Below, piece by piece: positions 19,684-27,839 of a stretch of DNA of 37,877 bases. Each line of letters starts with the position of its first letter. Position 1 is the stretch's first letter. The DNA is from Bacteroidota bacterium (lineage in GTDB: Bacteria > Bacteroidota > Rhodothermia > Rhodothermales > Rubricoccaceae): positions 1 to 37,877 of the forward strand of contig JADFQN010000011.1 in NCBI GenBank assembly GCA_022561755.1, in the 5' to 3' direction. The notes beneath the pieces are model-generated. The model did not search any database. It was given only the letters and a program-made list of their open reading frames with translations, and had not been told where the DNA came from. The position numbers and the translations under genes are program-made.

Positions 19684-19756
19684 GGGGCTATAGCTCAGTT
19701 GGTAGAGCGCTTCGTTCGCAATGAAGAGGTCAGCGGTTCGAACCCGCTTAGCTCCA
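19684..19756 (+). tRNA. tRNA-Ala(CGC)
   Basis: The full cloverleaf can be drawn. Acceptor GGGGCTA/TAGCTCC (one G-T); D-arm GCTC...GAGC; anticodon arm CTTCG/TGAAG with loop TTCGCAA, giving anticodon CGC (reads GCG, Ala); variable AGGTC; T-arm AGCGG-TTCGAAC-CCGCT; discriminator A. CCA is not encoded (ACGAG follows). Confidence 0.93.
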
Positions 19757-20125
19757 CGAGATCGGCACGAGGGATGCAGGGTGAACGACTTCGGGCGGCG
19801 CACTGCCTTGTTGCAGTCGGCGTATTGATTTGTTCAGCGTGGCAGATCCGAAAGCCAATGATTCGCTAAAGAACCAGGTTTGGCTACCAATCTGGTGGTG
19901 CGAAAGCGTGACACGTTATGAAGGTGTTTTTCAGAGGCCGGGAAGTGCTGATACCGAGGTAATAAGCGGCTCACTCGTGGTCGTCACCCTGAATTCCTCC
20001 GGCCGTCCGATCACCTGCCTCCTCTCATTGAGACACCCAATACCCTTATGTATACTTCATCGACGCGTTTCGCTGCTGCTAACGGCCTTCCTTGTCTACG
20101 CTAGCACGTTTGCGGCCCGCCAACC
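19757..20125. other. Gene-free stretch after the tRNA
   Basis: A 116-codon ORF (19830-20180) crosses most of it but overlaps the L,D-transpeptidase gene on the other strand and shows no domain, signal or ribosome site. I see no terminator or attachment repeat. Confidence 0.35.
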
Positions 20126-20857
20126 TTATGGCAGCGTCCACTCTGCCTGTAGCCGCTTATACTCGCTCTGTGGGAGCTGAACGAACATGGGGTTCTCGGC
20201 AGCATCGAGCCACGCGGCTACGTCTTCCATGGCGTTCGAGGTCATCGCCGTACAACCGGACGTAGTGGTACCTGGGCCGCGCCAGATATGGAGGAAGATG
20301 CACGAGCCACCGCGCGGGACGGCAGCCTCGTTGTGCGCCACCACGACCCCGAGCCGGTATAATTCGTCCCGCCGGCGCATCTCCTCGTGGCTCACCCAAT
20401 CAACTTCGACCTCGCTGCGATTCAACACGCGGTTGTAGAACTGCGAGTCCGAGTCATCTACGCATTCTACGTCACGCGTGGCGTGGACATAAGGCAATCC
20501 GGTCGCTTCCGATTCCGCGTAGCCGAACGTCTCGGTCAGCGAGAAAACGCCGGCAGGAGCGCGTCCATCCCCCTCTCGCTTGGTTGGGCCATTGGTTTGT
20601 TCGGGATGCAGCCCTGTCCCCCATCCCAGGCCGGCCCTCCCGACCACAACCGGGATGAGATCAGAGACTGGCTCCCAGTTGCCTTCAACTCGCTCGAAGA
20701 GCTGTAGGCTGCCTGAGGTGGCCTCCCACGAATCCGTTGTCACCACGATCAACTGCCGGCTGTCCGCAGGTAGGACTGATGAATCTGCAGATACTGTGGG
20801 CTGCGCGCTGCACCCAATCGCAACGAAAGCAAGTGCCAGTATAGCTCGATATCGCAT
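20126..20857 (-). CDS. L,D-transpeptidase family lipoprotein (YkuD domain)
   Basis: A 243-residue protein with a lipoprotein signal (ALAFVAIGC, Cys 16). The catalytic stretch HIWRGPGTTTSGCTAM (His 190, nucleophile Cys 202) fits the HxxG...SGCxxM signature of L,D-transpeptidases. The region before it (VVVGRAGLGWGTG, RAPAGVFSLTETFGYAE) is the typical YkuD entry. These enzymes make 3-3 cross-links in peptidoglycan or link proteins to it. Members with the sequence around LPYVHATRDVECVDDSDSQFYN form a subgroup whose exact substrate is not settled. It stands alone, divergent from the DinB-like gene. Confidence 0.88.
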   Translation of the reverse strand: MRYRAILALAFVAIGCSAQPTVSADSSVLPADSRQLIVVTTDSWEATSGSLQLFERVEGNWEPVSDLIPVVVGRAGLGWGTGLHPEQTNGPTKREGDGRAPAGVFSLTETFGYAESEATGLPYVHATRDVECVDDSDSQFYNRVLNRSEVEVDWVSHEEMRRRDELYRLGVVVAHNEAAVPRGGSCIFLHIWRGPGTTTSGCTAMTSNAMEDVAAWLDAAENPMFVQLPQSEYKRLQAEWTLP

Positions 20858-20987
20858 GATTGGTCAGTTCGAAGCCGGGAAGCGGTGCGTCTCTGTTCCG
20901 GTGGAGTCATAGTAGCTGAGACGGCCCGGCCGGTTCCCTGCATGTACGGTTCGAATGTACTTTGGTGGACTATCCACTATCTCAAAC

Positions 20988-21545
20988 ATGTCGCTCTCGA
21001 ACCCTCCACGTTACTCTGCCGAAACAGCCCGCGCGTACGTTTCGGCGCTGATCGAACTTCTCGGCGACCGCGACCCGATGCACGTGATGGCTGCTACGCC
21101 CAAATCGCTACGTGAGGCCGTGAGCCGGCTCTCGGGCGAAGCCCTTCGTTCGCCGGAGGCCGACAACAAGTGGTCGGTATTGCAAGTGGTGCAGCACCTG
21201 GCCGACTCGGAGCTGGTGTACGGCTACCGGATGCGGCTCATCGTTGCGGAGGATGCGCCGGACATCCCTGGGTACGACCAGAACGCGTGGGCGGCAAATC
21301 TCCGCTACAACAGCGCGGAAATGACCGAAGCCCTCGCCGACTTGACAGCAATGCGCACCATGAACCTGCGTTGGTTACGCGGCCTTGCGGATGATGAGCT
21401 TGACCGGACGGGCATGCACAGCGAGCGCGGTGAAGAGTCCGTCCGCCACATCGTGAAGCTCCTGGCTACGCACGATATGGTTCACCTAAGCCAGATCGAG
21501 CGGATTAAAGCGGCGCTCGGCCAGGAGAGGATCTCGCAAAGCTGA
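20988..21545 (+). CDS. DinB-like four-helix protein
   Basis: About 185 residues from the ATG at 20988; an earlier ATG at 20955 is possible but adds 11 residues that do not look like the family. NKWSVLQVVQHLADSE, LRWLRGLADDEL, GEESVRHIVKLLATHDMVHLSQIERIK carry the three spaced His residues of the DinB/YfiT-type metal site. Such proteins are small cytoplasmic metal-binding bundles, some of them bacillithiol-, mycothiol- or glutathione-dependent transferases. The substrate is unknown. Confidence 0.85.
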   Translation: MSLSNPPRYSAETARAYVSALIELLGDRDPMHVMAATPKSLREAVSRLSGEALRSPEADNKWSVLQVVQHLADSELVYGYRMRLIVAEDAPDIPGYDQNAWAANLRYNSAEMTEALADLTAMRTMNLRWLRGLADDELDRTGMHSERGEESVRHIVKLLATHDMVHLSQIERIKAALGQERISQS

Positions 21546-21687
21546 CGGCAGATAGAAGCCGGGATCAGCGGATCGAGAGCAGAGAACAGAGGACGGAAGA
21601 CCGAGGACGGGAGTCAGGGGGCAGCACCCCGAAGAACGAAACACAAAGCTCGAAGAACGCCTTTTCGGACGCCTCGGCGATGCGTCC

Positions 21688-22431
21688 CTACCCCTCGCCC
21701 TTCACCGCATACCCCACGTATCCTACTGCCTGCGAACGCGTCTTCGTGAAGGAAAAGTCCGGATGGATGCGGCGGTGGAACACCGACCACCAGAAGGCGC
21801 GGTTTACCATGGGCCGGACGCCCTGTATCTCCTTGACAGCGAGGCCAACTTGGCCGGCCATCCGGCCTAACTCGGCCGGCGCAATAAAGAGATCGTAGAC
21901 ATGCACATGCTCCGGCGTATCGCGCGCAACGATTTTCATGCCGTGGATGGCCAGCAGTTGTGCAGCGAGAGTCCGATTGAATGTGTGGAAGACAACAACA
22001 CCACCCGGCTGGAGCACCCTGGCCGCTTCGGTCAGCACATCAGCGGGACGTTCCACATGCTCGAGCATATCGAGCAGAAGTACGGCATCGTAGTGCGCAT
22101 CCGGCTCACCGGTATCGTATGCATCGGCAACAGCAAACGAAGCGTCGGTTCCGGCCGAGGTGTGCGCCCGAGCCGTTTCAATGGCGCCCTCCGCCAGATC
22201 AATCCCGCGTACCAGAAAACCGGCCTCGGCCAATGGAAGGGCCACCAGACCGGCTCCGCAGGCCACATCCAACACACGAGTACCCGGTTCGATGCCCACC
22301 TTCTCAAAGACCGCGTGCACGTAATCGATCTTGATGACCGATTCTGCCCTCAACAGTGCAATGGCGTGGTCGTCGCCCTCAAACCAGCGGTCGCCGAGAT
22401 CTGAATAGAAGGCGTTGTTGATCGTGGGCAC
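21688..22431 (-). CDS. UbiG-like SAM-dependent methyltransferase
   Basis: About 247 residues from a GTG at 22431; the ORF track uses a TTG at 22500. The N-terminal NNAFYSDLGDRWFEGDDHAIALLR is the UbiG entry motif. The SAM site is VLDVACGAGLVALPLAEAGF, with motif II DAVLLLDMLEHVE and motif III LQPGGVVVFHTFNRT. The C-terminal part (HVHVYDLFIAPAEL) also follows UbiG. In ubiquinone producers UbiG methylates ring hydroxyls twice. In this lineage menaquinone is expected, so an O-methyltransferase acting on another phenolic compound is likelier. The upstream neighbour, in the same direction, is a type III polyketide synthase, whose resorcinol- or quinol-type products would suit it. Confidence 0.85.
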   Translation of the reverse strand: MPTINNAFYSDLGDRWFEGDDHAIALLRAESVIKIDYVHAVFEKVGIEPGTRVLDVACGAGLVALPLAEAGFLVRGIDLAEGAIETARAHTSAGTDASFAVADAYDTGEPDAHYDAVLLLDMLEHVERPADVLTEAARVLQPGGVVVFHTFNRTLAAQLLAIHGMKIVARDTPEHVHVYDLFIAPAELGRMAGQVGLAVKEIQGVRPMVNRAFWWSVFHRRIHPDFSFTKTRSQAVGYVGYAVKGEG

Positions 22432-22516
22432 GGCAGTTTTCCGTAATGCATATTCCGTAGTATCGTGTGTAAGGGTACCCCGCCTACCCACTTTATGCAA
22501 TACGAACTACGTACGA

Positions 22517-22682
22517 GGAGCCTGTCGAACTTAGGAGAATTCTACTGCGGCGGCGGTAAATCGGCCCATTGTTTCCGATCTTTTTCGTTTCATAGCCCCA
22601 CTATGCGCCTCAAAAGATCAAAAAAATGAACTCGATTTCCCACTCACCTCGCTACGAACCCCTAAGTCCGACAGACTCCTAG
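22517..22682. mobile_element. MITE-like element family B, copy 2
   Basis: About 166 bases with inverted ends GGAGCCTGTCG / CGACAGACTCC, and the same interior as copies 1 and 3 (CTACTGCGGCGGCGG, TAAATCGGCCCATTG, GATCTTTTTCG, CCTCAAAAGATC). It lies between the type III PKS and methyltransferase genes. Its terminal CTAG provides the TAG stop of the PKS gene (22679-22681). Confidence 0.85.
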
Positions 22683-23872
22683 GTCACCTGCATCAGGTTC
22701 ACCGCTACCGTCAGTCCTGGGCCGAACGCGACGGAGCAAACCAGGTCGCCGGAAGCCACCTCTTCATCAGCCGACATCGCTGCCCAAATGTGAGGAATAG
22801 TAGTGGACGACATGTTGCCGCGCTCGTAGAAGACCTGTTTGCTGTGGCGGACGGCTTCCTCGGAAAGCTCGAGCGCCTCGGCCGTGCTTTCTATCACCCG
22901 CGGCCCCCCCGGATGGACGGCCCACCAGCGGACATCGTCCACGACGAGGCCGTTCTTGCCCAGGAATCGCTGCACAACCCTCCCAAGATTGTCGTTGATG
23001 TGCTGGGGGATGCGGCGGCTCAGCGTCATCCGAAACGCAGAATCAGCAACACGCCACGTCATTTCATCCAGCGTGTCGGGAATGAGTGCCTCTGCATGAT
23101 CGAGAAGGCCGAAGCTGCCCGCCATGGGTTCGGACGTCACGTCTACACGCACAGCCCCATCGGCGAACAGACACTGCTGGACGATTTGCTCGACATCGGT
23201 CGTGGCCGGATTGTGGTGAAGGGTGCACAACTCAACCAGGAAAATAGCTGCGTTGGAGTGTGCTAACGGATTAGAGGTAGTAGTCAAAAACCTGTGGGCA
23301 CCTACATTATCTGCCGCCATAGCCACGGCCGGAAGCGCCGCATAGCATCCCATATGGCCCAGATGGAGGATGCGGGTATTCCGCCACCCCTTCTCCACCG
23401 CCACGCGCTGAACGGCGGTTGGGCTATCGTACCCCGTACAGGAAACCTGCACGAGCAGGTCCGGCGCCTCAGCATCTGCGCGGAATGCCACGCGAGCCAG
23501 TTTGAGAGCGGTCTCGGCAAACACCTCCATTCGAGCATCCAGCGACGCCTGGCGCCACTGCGAGGAATCGGCTACAACCTGACCGTCCCCGGAGATCGGC
23601 GCCACATGAACACGCATCCGATCCCAGTCCAGGTGTGTGTAGTCGTCGAGGCAGGTCGTTCGAGAACCAATTGCCGACACCCTCAACAGGAGGTCGTAAA
23701 ACCGTAGGGCACGCTCCGTACCTGGGGCGGATACCGAGTCGCCGCTCTGTAGCGCAGCTTTCATCCATCCGATGCCATCAACCTGCGAAACAGCATGCCC
23801 GAATACGAGAGGCTGAGAGGATACGTAGGCACGAGGGTTCATGGCGGCGTTCTGGTTTGCGTACCCCATCAT
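22679..23872 (-). CDS. Type III polyketide synthase (chalcone synthase-like)
   Basis: A 397-residue thiolase-fold enzyme. Its catalytic triad is visible: Cys 176 in LGHMGCYAALPAV, His 320 in WWAVHPGGPRVIE and Asn 353 in ERGNMSSTT. The early VSCTGYDSP stretch and the C-terminal VAFGPGLTVAVNL also match. Type III synthases extend an acyl-CoA starter with malonyl-CoA and cyclise it to pyrones, resorcinols or phloroglucinols. In bacteria many make long-chain alkylresorcinols or alkylpyrones. The neighbour is a methyltransferase, as in many such loci. The start could be the ATG at 23872 or the one at 23839. The last codon is followed directly by a TAG belonging to a MITE end, so the original C-terminus may have differed slightly. 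Confidence 0.9.
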   Translation of the reverse strand: MMGYANQNAAMNPRAYVSSQPLVFGHAVSQVDGIGWMKAALQSGDSVSAPGTERALRFYDLLLRVSAIGSRTTCLDDYTHLDWDRMRVHVAPISGDGQVVADSSQWRQASLDARMEVFAETALKLARVAFRADAEAPDLLVQVSCTGYDSPTAVQRVAVEKGWRNTRILHLGHMGCYAALPAVAMAADNVGAHRFLTTTSNPLAHSNAAIFLVELCTLHHNPATTDVEQIVQQCLFADGAVRVDVTSEPMAGSFGLLDHAEALIPDTLDEMTWRVADSAFRMTLSRRIPQHINDNLGRVVQRFLGKNGLVVDDVRWWAVHPGGPRVIESTAEALELSEEAVRHSKQVFYERGNMSSTTIPHIWAAMSADEEVASGDLVCSVAFGPGLTVAVNLMQVT

Positions 23873-24066
23873 GCCGGAGTGGAGAGTTGGTTCCTGGATA
23901 GGTGAATGCCCGGCTGCGCGTCTCGAAGGCGACTTTCATCGGAGGAAAAAACCTATTATCATACCATCTGAGCAAACTGAATTGATGTATTGGGCTGGGC
24001 TAAAGAGTACGGTGAGAGTGCCGATAACGGACCTCGACCCCCCAATCCACCATTCTCAACCGCATC

Positions 24067-24489
24067 ATGAAGAAGTATTTCGCCTTCGCCGCCTGCGCGG
24101 TTCTGCTCGCTGGCTGCGACTTCCTCGGAGGCTCCGACGCCCCAGTTGCCTCGGTAGCCAATATCACTATCACCGAGGCAGCGCTCGGTGGCGCTTCCAG
24201 CATCCGCGTAGAGGTTCAGGATATTGCCGGACGCTCATATTCAGAGAGCAACCATACCGACGTCTCACTTCCACTTTCGCTGGGCATGCAGTTTGACGTG
24301 CACAATGGAGCACGCGGCCTAGCCATCATTGTTATGCGCGACAACGGAGCAAGCAGTGCTCAGCGCTACTCATTCCTCGCTGCATCCGACCTGTTCACCG
24401 GTGACGGCCTTGCCTCAGCCGCTGGTTCTTCGCTGCAGGTTGGCGGAAGCGTCTCGGCTACGATCGACGTTGCCGAATCTGCCGAATAA
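24067..24489 (+). CDS. Small lipoprotein, unknown function
   Basis: A 140-residue protein. MKKYFAFAACAVLLAGC is a lipoprotein signal with Cys 17. The mature part has repeated beta-type stretches (VANITITEAALGGASSIRVEVQD, LSLGMQFDVHNGARGLAIIVMRDNG), suggesting a single beta-sandwich. No family is recognised. It is divergent from the PKS gene and followed by an intrinsic terminator. Confidence 0.75.
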   Translation: MKKYFAFAACAVLLAGCDFLGGSDAPVASVANITITEAALGGASSIRVEVQDIAGRSYSESNHTDVSLPLSLGMQFDVHNGARGLAIIVMRDNGASSAQRYSFLAASDLFTGDGLASAAGSSLQVGGSVSATIDVAESAE

Positions 24490-24518
24490 CACAACCTGGC
24501 CAATACCATTCGACGATG

Positions 24519-24554
24519 AGCGCCGTCCGGGATTCCCGGGCGGCGCTTCTTTAT
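24519..24554 (+). terminator. Intrinsic terminator after the small lipoprotein
   Basis: GCGCCGTCCGGG pairs with CCCGGGCGGCGC over a tight loop (24520-24546), followed by TTCTTTATT. It lies 30 bases past the stop, and could serve the convergent gene as well. Confidence 0.85.
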
Positions 24555-24563
24555 TGTGGAGGC

Positions 24564-24893
24564 CTAGAAACTCATGATGCGCCGCAGCCGCACGCCTTCA
24601 ACATCGATGTCCAGCGACCATTCGAATCCTTGAATATCCCCCGCCCCGATGCGTTCTACCGGCACGTGTATCTCCCCAACCCGCTCGTTCTCGGTGCCAA
24701 AAAGTGTTATGACCAACTGCGCGCTCCGCATGCGGCCGCTCGAGTTGCGCACCACGCCACTCACGAATTGGGATCCATCGCGCTCGCGCACAAGCCGCAG
24801 GTTTTCGACCTCAAGAGTAGCTTCTGTGGCCTCCGGCTGTGCGCAGCCGACAGAAAGGTATAAAACGGAGAAGAGGGCGATGAAACGGAGCAT
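24564..24893 (-). CDS. FxLYD-type small lipoprotein
   Basis: A 109-residue protein with lipoprotein signal MLRFIALFSVLYLSVGC (Cys 17). The mature sequence LEVENLRLVRERDGSQFVSGVVRNSSGRMRSAQLVITLF, with FEWSLDID further on, follows the FxLYD pattern. This is a short Ig-like extracellular domain with conserved strand residues and a G.V.N.S turn. The role is unknown. Confidence 0.72.
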   Translation of the reverse strand: MLRFIALFSVLYLSVGCAQPEATEATLEVENLRLVRERDGSQFVSGVVRNSSGRMRSAQLVITLFGTENERVGEIHVPVERIGAGDIQGFEWSLDIDVEGVRLRRIMSF

Positions 24894-24950
24894 GTTCGGC
24901 GGGGGGACGGCTGCGATAGAAGGTACCGGGCCTTATCACCTGATCGAAGG

Positions 24951-25138
24951 CTAGGAGCCTGTCGGATTTATGATGATTCTACTGCGGCGGCGGTTAATCG
25001 GCCCATTGTTCCGGTCTTTTTCGATACATAGGCTCACTATACTCCTCAAAAGATCGAAAAATGGCCTCGATTCTCCACTCGCCTCGCTACAGCCTGCCCC
25101 GCCTTGGCGGGGAACCCCTGAACCCGACAGGCTCCTAG
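24951..25138. mobile_element. MITE-like element family B, copy 3
   Basis: About 188 bases bounded by CTAGGAGCCTGTCGG and its exact inverse CCGACAGGCTCCTAG (15 bases perfect). It shares the family B interior but carries about 22 extra bases near the right end (GCCCCGCCTTGGCGGGG, itself a hairpin). It cuts a small reading frame on the minus strand (25135-25164). Confidence 0.88.
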
Positions 25139-25164
25139 TTCAATTCTTCGAACGAACTGAACAT
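25135..25164 (-). pseudogene. Start of a gene cut off by a MITE
   Basis: A minus-strand ATG at 25164 with a strong ribosome site (GAGGAG, 7 bases upstream) opens MFSSFEELN, then hits TAG made by the CTAG end of MITE B copy 3. SFEELxVW is how many four-helix-bundle (23S rRNA intervening-sequence type) proteins begin, so this may be the stump of one. No remainder is visible on the other side of the element. Nine codons are too few for certainty. Confidence 0.35.
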
Positions 25165-25324
25165 AATGAATCTCCTCGAATGTCTCCGGACGTAAATGAA
25201 GGGTATTGCAGCGCGTGAGGCCCGTTCTTATCTTCAGGGAGATTCGGAGAGATTCCGCGAGATTAGGCAATTGCCTTTCATGATGCTTGCGTAATACTTC
25301 CCCTTCTTCTAAACCCGGCTCGCC

Positions 25325-26545
25325 ATGGCCGTCAGATTTTACCTCAACACTCGGTCCGACACAGGAAATAAACCCGTGTCGATCTGTCTCGTGGCCATGC
25401 GTGGGGGCACGCAGATTAAGATCTCCACACCAGTTAGGGCGCGGCCCTCCGACTGGGCGCGCAAACAGCAGCGCGTTCGGTCTTCCGTGCCCGGTGCTGC
25501 CGAAGTGAACGGGGCGCTAGCGAGGCTGAAGGCCGATGCTGAAAGAATGCTTCTGGATTGCCGCACCGAAGCCGAGCTTAGGCAGGCTCTCCGGGAACGG
25601 CTTGGGAAGGGTGAGGCCAATCAGGAATCGGACATACTCGAACTCTTCGACAGGTTCATTGAGCATAAGCGAACGCGGTGCAGTGTCTCTACGATAAATG
25701 GATACCGGGCGGCACGGGGGCATCTTGCGGCATTCCTCGACGACCGCACCATCGCGCCTTCGGCCATCGGCCCCAGCTGGTTGGATGATTTGGCCACGTT
25801 CCTCGCGGGCACAGGAGCTCAGAACAGCACGGTCAACAAGATTCTAACACGAACGAAGAGCTTCCTTCGGTGGCTAGTGAGGCGAGAAATGCTGGCGAAG
25901 GTGCCGGTCTCCGAACCGCTTCCTACTGCGCAGAACTTCACTGTTTACCTTTCCCTTGATGAGCTGGCTACCCTTGCCGGCCTCGACTTGTCCGAGTACC
26001 GGGAAAGCTATGAGGCAACACGAGACCACTTCATTCTTGGGGCCGTCACCGGGCAGCGGTTCAGCGACGTGCAGGCCCTCCGGTGGGAAGACCTCGTGCC
26101 ACCTAGTGAGCCACATATTTGGCGACTCGCGGTGAAGAAAACAGGCGATACGATCACCGTGCCGCTCGCAGCCCCAGCCCGCTCCATTTTGGAACGCCGC
26201 AGGGGTGAACCCCGGCCTCTACCCCGGCTCACGAATCAGAGGGCGAACATCATCATCAAAGAGCTTTGCAAACTGGCGGGGATTGATGAGCCGGTGACGA
26301 CACACCGCGTGAAGGGTAGTGGGCGGAGTTCCGAGACGAGACCCAAACACGAGGTCATTTCCATGCACGCGGCGAAGAGATCGTTTGTCACGGTGACGCT
26401 TCAGTCAGGGCTCGCGCCGCATGAATTGTTGGGTTTCACACACCGAGACCTGAAAACACTGGAATTGTATGCCGGGAAGGACCAGGGCCGACTTACGACG
26501 GCTCTAGGGCTCGCCTTCGACGACCTGGAGTTGAGGGCGGGGTGA
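25325..26545 (+). CDS. Tyrosine recombinase (integrase)
   Basis: A 406-residue integrase of the kind found in Bacteroidota mobile elements. It has an N-terminal arm-binding part (VRFYLNTRSDTGNKPVSI), a SAM-like core-binding domain at about 105-195 (DILELFDRFIEHKRT...LTRTKSFLRWLVRREML), and a catalytic domain from about 205. Arg 245 (TGQRFSDVQALRWEDL), Lys 271/272 and the Tyr 382 nucleophile (LELYAGKD) are in place. Two catalytic spots are unusual: the HxxR box reads HAAKR (Lys at the Arg position, Arg one later), and the usual GH before the Tyr reads GFTH. It catalyses element integration and excision. Its stop overlaps the next start (GTGA), so the two are coupled. Confidence 0.92.
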   Translation: MAVRFYLNTRSDTGNKPVSICLVAMRGGTQIKISTPVRARPSDWARKQQRVRSSVPGAAEVNGALARLKADAERMLLDCRTEAELRQALRERLGKGEANQESDILELFDRFIEHKRTRCSVSTINGYRAARGHLAAFLDDRTIAPSAIGPSWLDDLATFLAGTGAQNSTVNKILTRTKSFLRWLVRREMLAKVPVSEPLPTAQNFTVYLSLDELATLAGLDLSEYRESYEATRDHFILGAVTGQRFSDVQALRWEDLVPPSEPHIWRLAVKKTGDTITVPLAAPARSILERRRGEPRPLPRLTNQRANIIIKELCKLAGIDEPVTTHRVKGSGRSSETRPKHEVISMHAAKRSFVTVTLQSGLAPHELLGFTHRDLKTLELYAGKDQGRLTTALGLAFDDLELRAG

Positions 26546-27834
26546 GCGAAGGAGGGCCCTATCATATTAAGGGGAAGCACGTCTCGCGCTGGGAGTATCT
26601 CACCGAGTGCCATGGAGAGGTAATTGCCGACGCCGCGGAGCGGGGGCGCTACGGGTATTCGGACGAGGGGTGGGGCTATCTATATCTCCGTACCGACAGC
26701 ATCATTCCCAGACCCGAGCGGGTTAGTATTGAGAGGGTCTTTCCGATAGACGTGTCGGCCTTGGCAGACCCCGCCACGCACTTTCGTGGGCTGGCTTCGT
26801 GGACCCGGTTCTTGCAGTGGTCTCCTCAGATACAGGATAATGACGCCGCCGTGACAGAGCGTGACTACTCCTATCCGGCAAAGCATTTCGATTCCAAGGC
26901 CCCAAAACGCGTCGGAGAGCAATATGATAGGCTTCGAAGCGACCACTTTGCAAGAGGCAAGCCGAGGGCCGGGGCTGTAGCAGACCTCCGAGCACTCAAG
27001 AATGAAGCGCGGGAAAGCCTCCAGCATTGGGCAAAGCAGATAGGCTCAAAGCTGGAATCGCTCAGGAAAGTGGTGGCCGTGCTGTTCCTGGAAACATGGT
27101 GGGCTATGGACGTCGAGCCGGAGACGCCATGGGAAGACCTCCCGGAAGAGAGGCGAAACCGGCTTGATAGCCTGGAGGCCCTATTCGTAAGCAGATGGCG
27201 CGATGCGATATTCGGCGCTAGCCGGACCTGGGCGATTGGAAGAGATATCACTAACTGGTCGTGGGGCTGGGAGGATGCCCCGGAAGTACTCTATGAACTT
27301 CAAGGATCTCGGATTCTCAGCCTCTGGGACAGACGGGATGCAATCATAGATGAGGTTTTCCCCGTAGAGGTTCAGCGCATGGCGTGCGAGAACATTCTCG
27401 CTAAGATTGTTCGCGGGGAAGAAGTGGGCCCGTGGAGCAAAAAGGACGAAGAGAGCCTATTGCCTCCCAGAGAAGACTTCGTGTGTCAGTCTCGCGAAGC
27501 CAGACGGGACATTTTTGACCTCTACGACGCACTGAATGAGGGGGGATATCGTGAGGAGGAGTGGACGATCCACACTGATATATATCGGGTGTTGGCAAAA
27601 AGAGAGGCAGAAACGAAATCACCGAACACCTCCAGGTCCAAGTTTATTGCTGGCGAGGTTGAAAGGCTAGCCCTGATGGTAAAGCGGACGCTTGAGTGGC
27701 GAGGCGCTAATGGCTTCCCTGGCGATAATGCTGTCCTATCGGGGACCAGCGAGGAGGCTGCGAAGCATGTTTGTGACTGGCTTTTTGAAATAGGGTGCTC
27801 GCATAAGTCCGAGTGGATGCGCAAAATGGCGTAA
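26542..27834 (+). CDS. Unknown protein of the element (430 residues), coupled to the integrase
   Basis: Starts at a GTG overlapping the integrase stop by 4 bases. It has no signal peptide or membrane segment. The N-terminal third holds a beta-type segment rich in aromatic residues (GYSDEGWGYLYLR, FRGLASWTRFLQW). The rest is mostly helical and charged (LRALKNEARESLQHWAKQIGSKLESLRKVV). I recognise no domain. A gene in this position might be a regulator, an integrase partner or a cargo gene such as anti-phage defence; the sequence does not decide. Base composition is similar to the integrase. Confidence 0.75.
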   Translation: MSEGGPYHIKGKHVSRWEYLTECHGEVIADAAERGRYGYSDEGWGYLYLRTDSIIPRPERVSIERVFPIDVSALADPATHFRGLASWTRFLQWSPQIQDNDAAVTERDYSYPAKHFDSKAPKRVGEQYDRLRSDHFARGKPRAGAVADLRALKNEARESLQHWAKQIGSKLESLRKVVAVLFLETWWAMDVEPETPWEDLPEERRNRLDSLEALFVSRWRDAIFGASRTWAIGRDITNWSWGWEDAPEVLYELQGSRILSLWDRRDAIIDEVFPVEVQRMACENILAKIVRGEEVGPWSKKDEESLLPPREDFVCQSREARRDIFDLYDALNEGGYREEEWTIHTDIYRVLAKREAETKSPNTSRSKFIAGEVERLALMVKRTLEWRGANGFPGDNAVLSGTSEEAAKHVCDWLFEIGCSHKSEWMRKMA

Positions 27835-27839
27835 GGAAT

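Noticed and set aside
19830-20180. 116-residue plus-strand ORF
   Set aside because: No ribosome site, domain or signal; it overlaps the L,D-transpeptidase gene.
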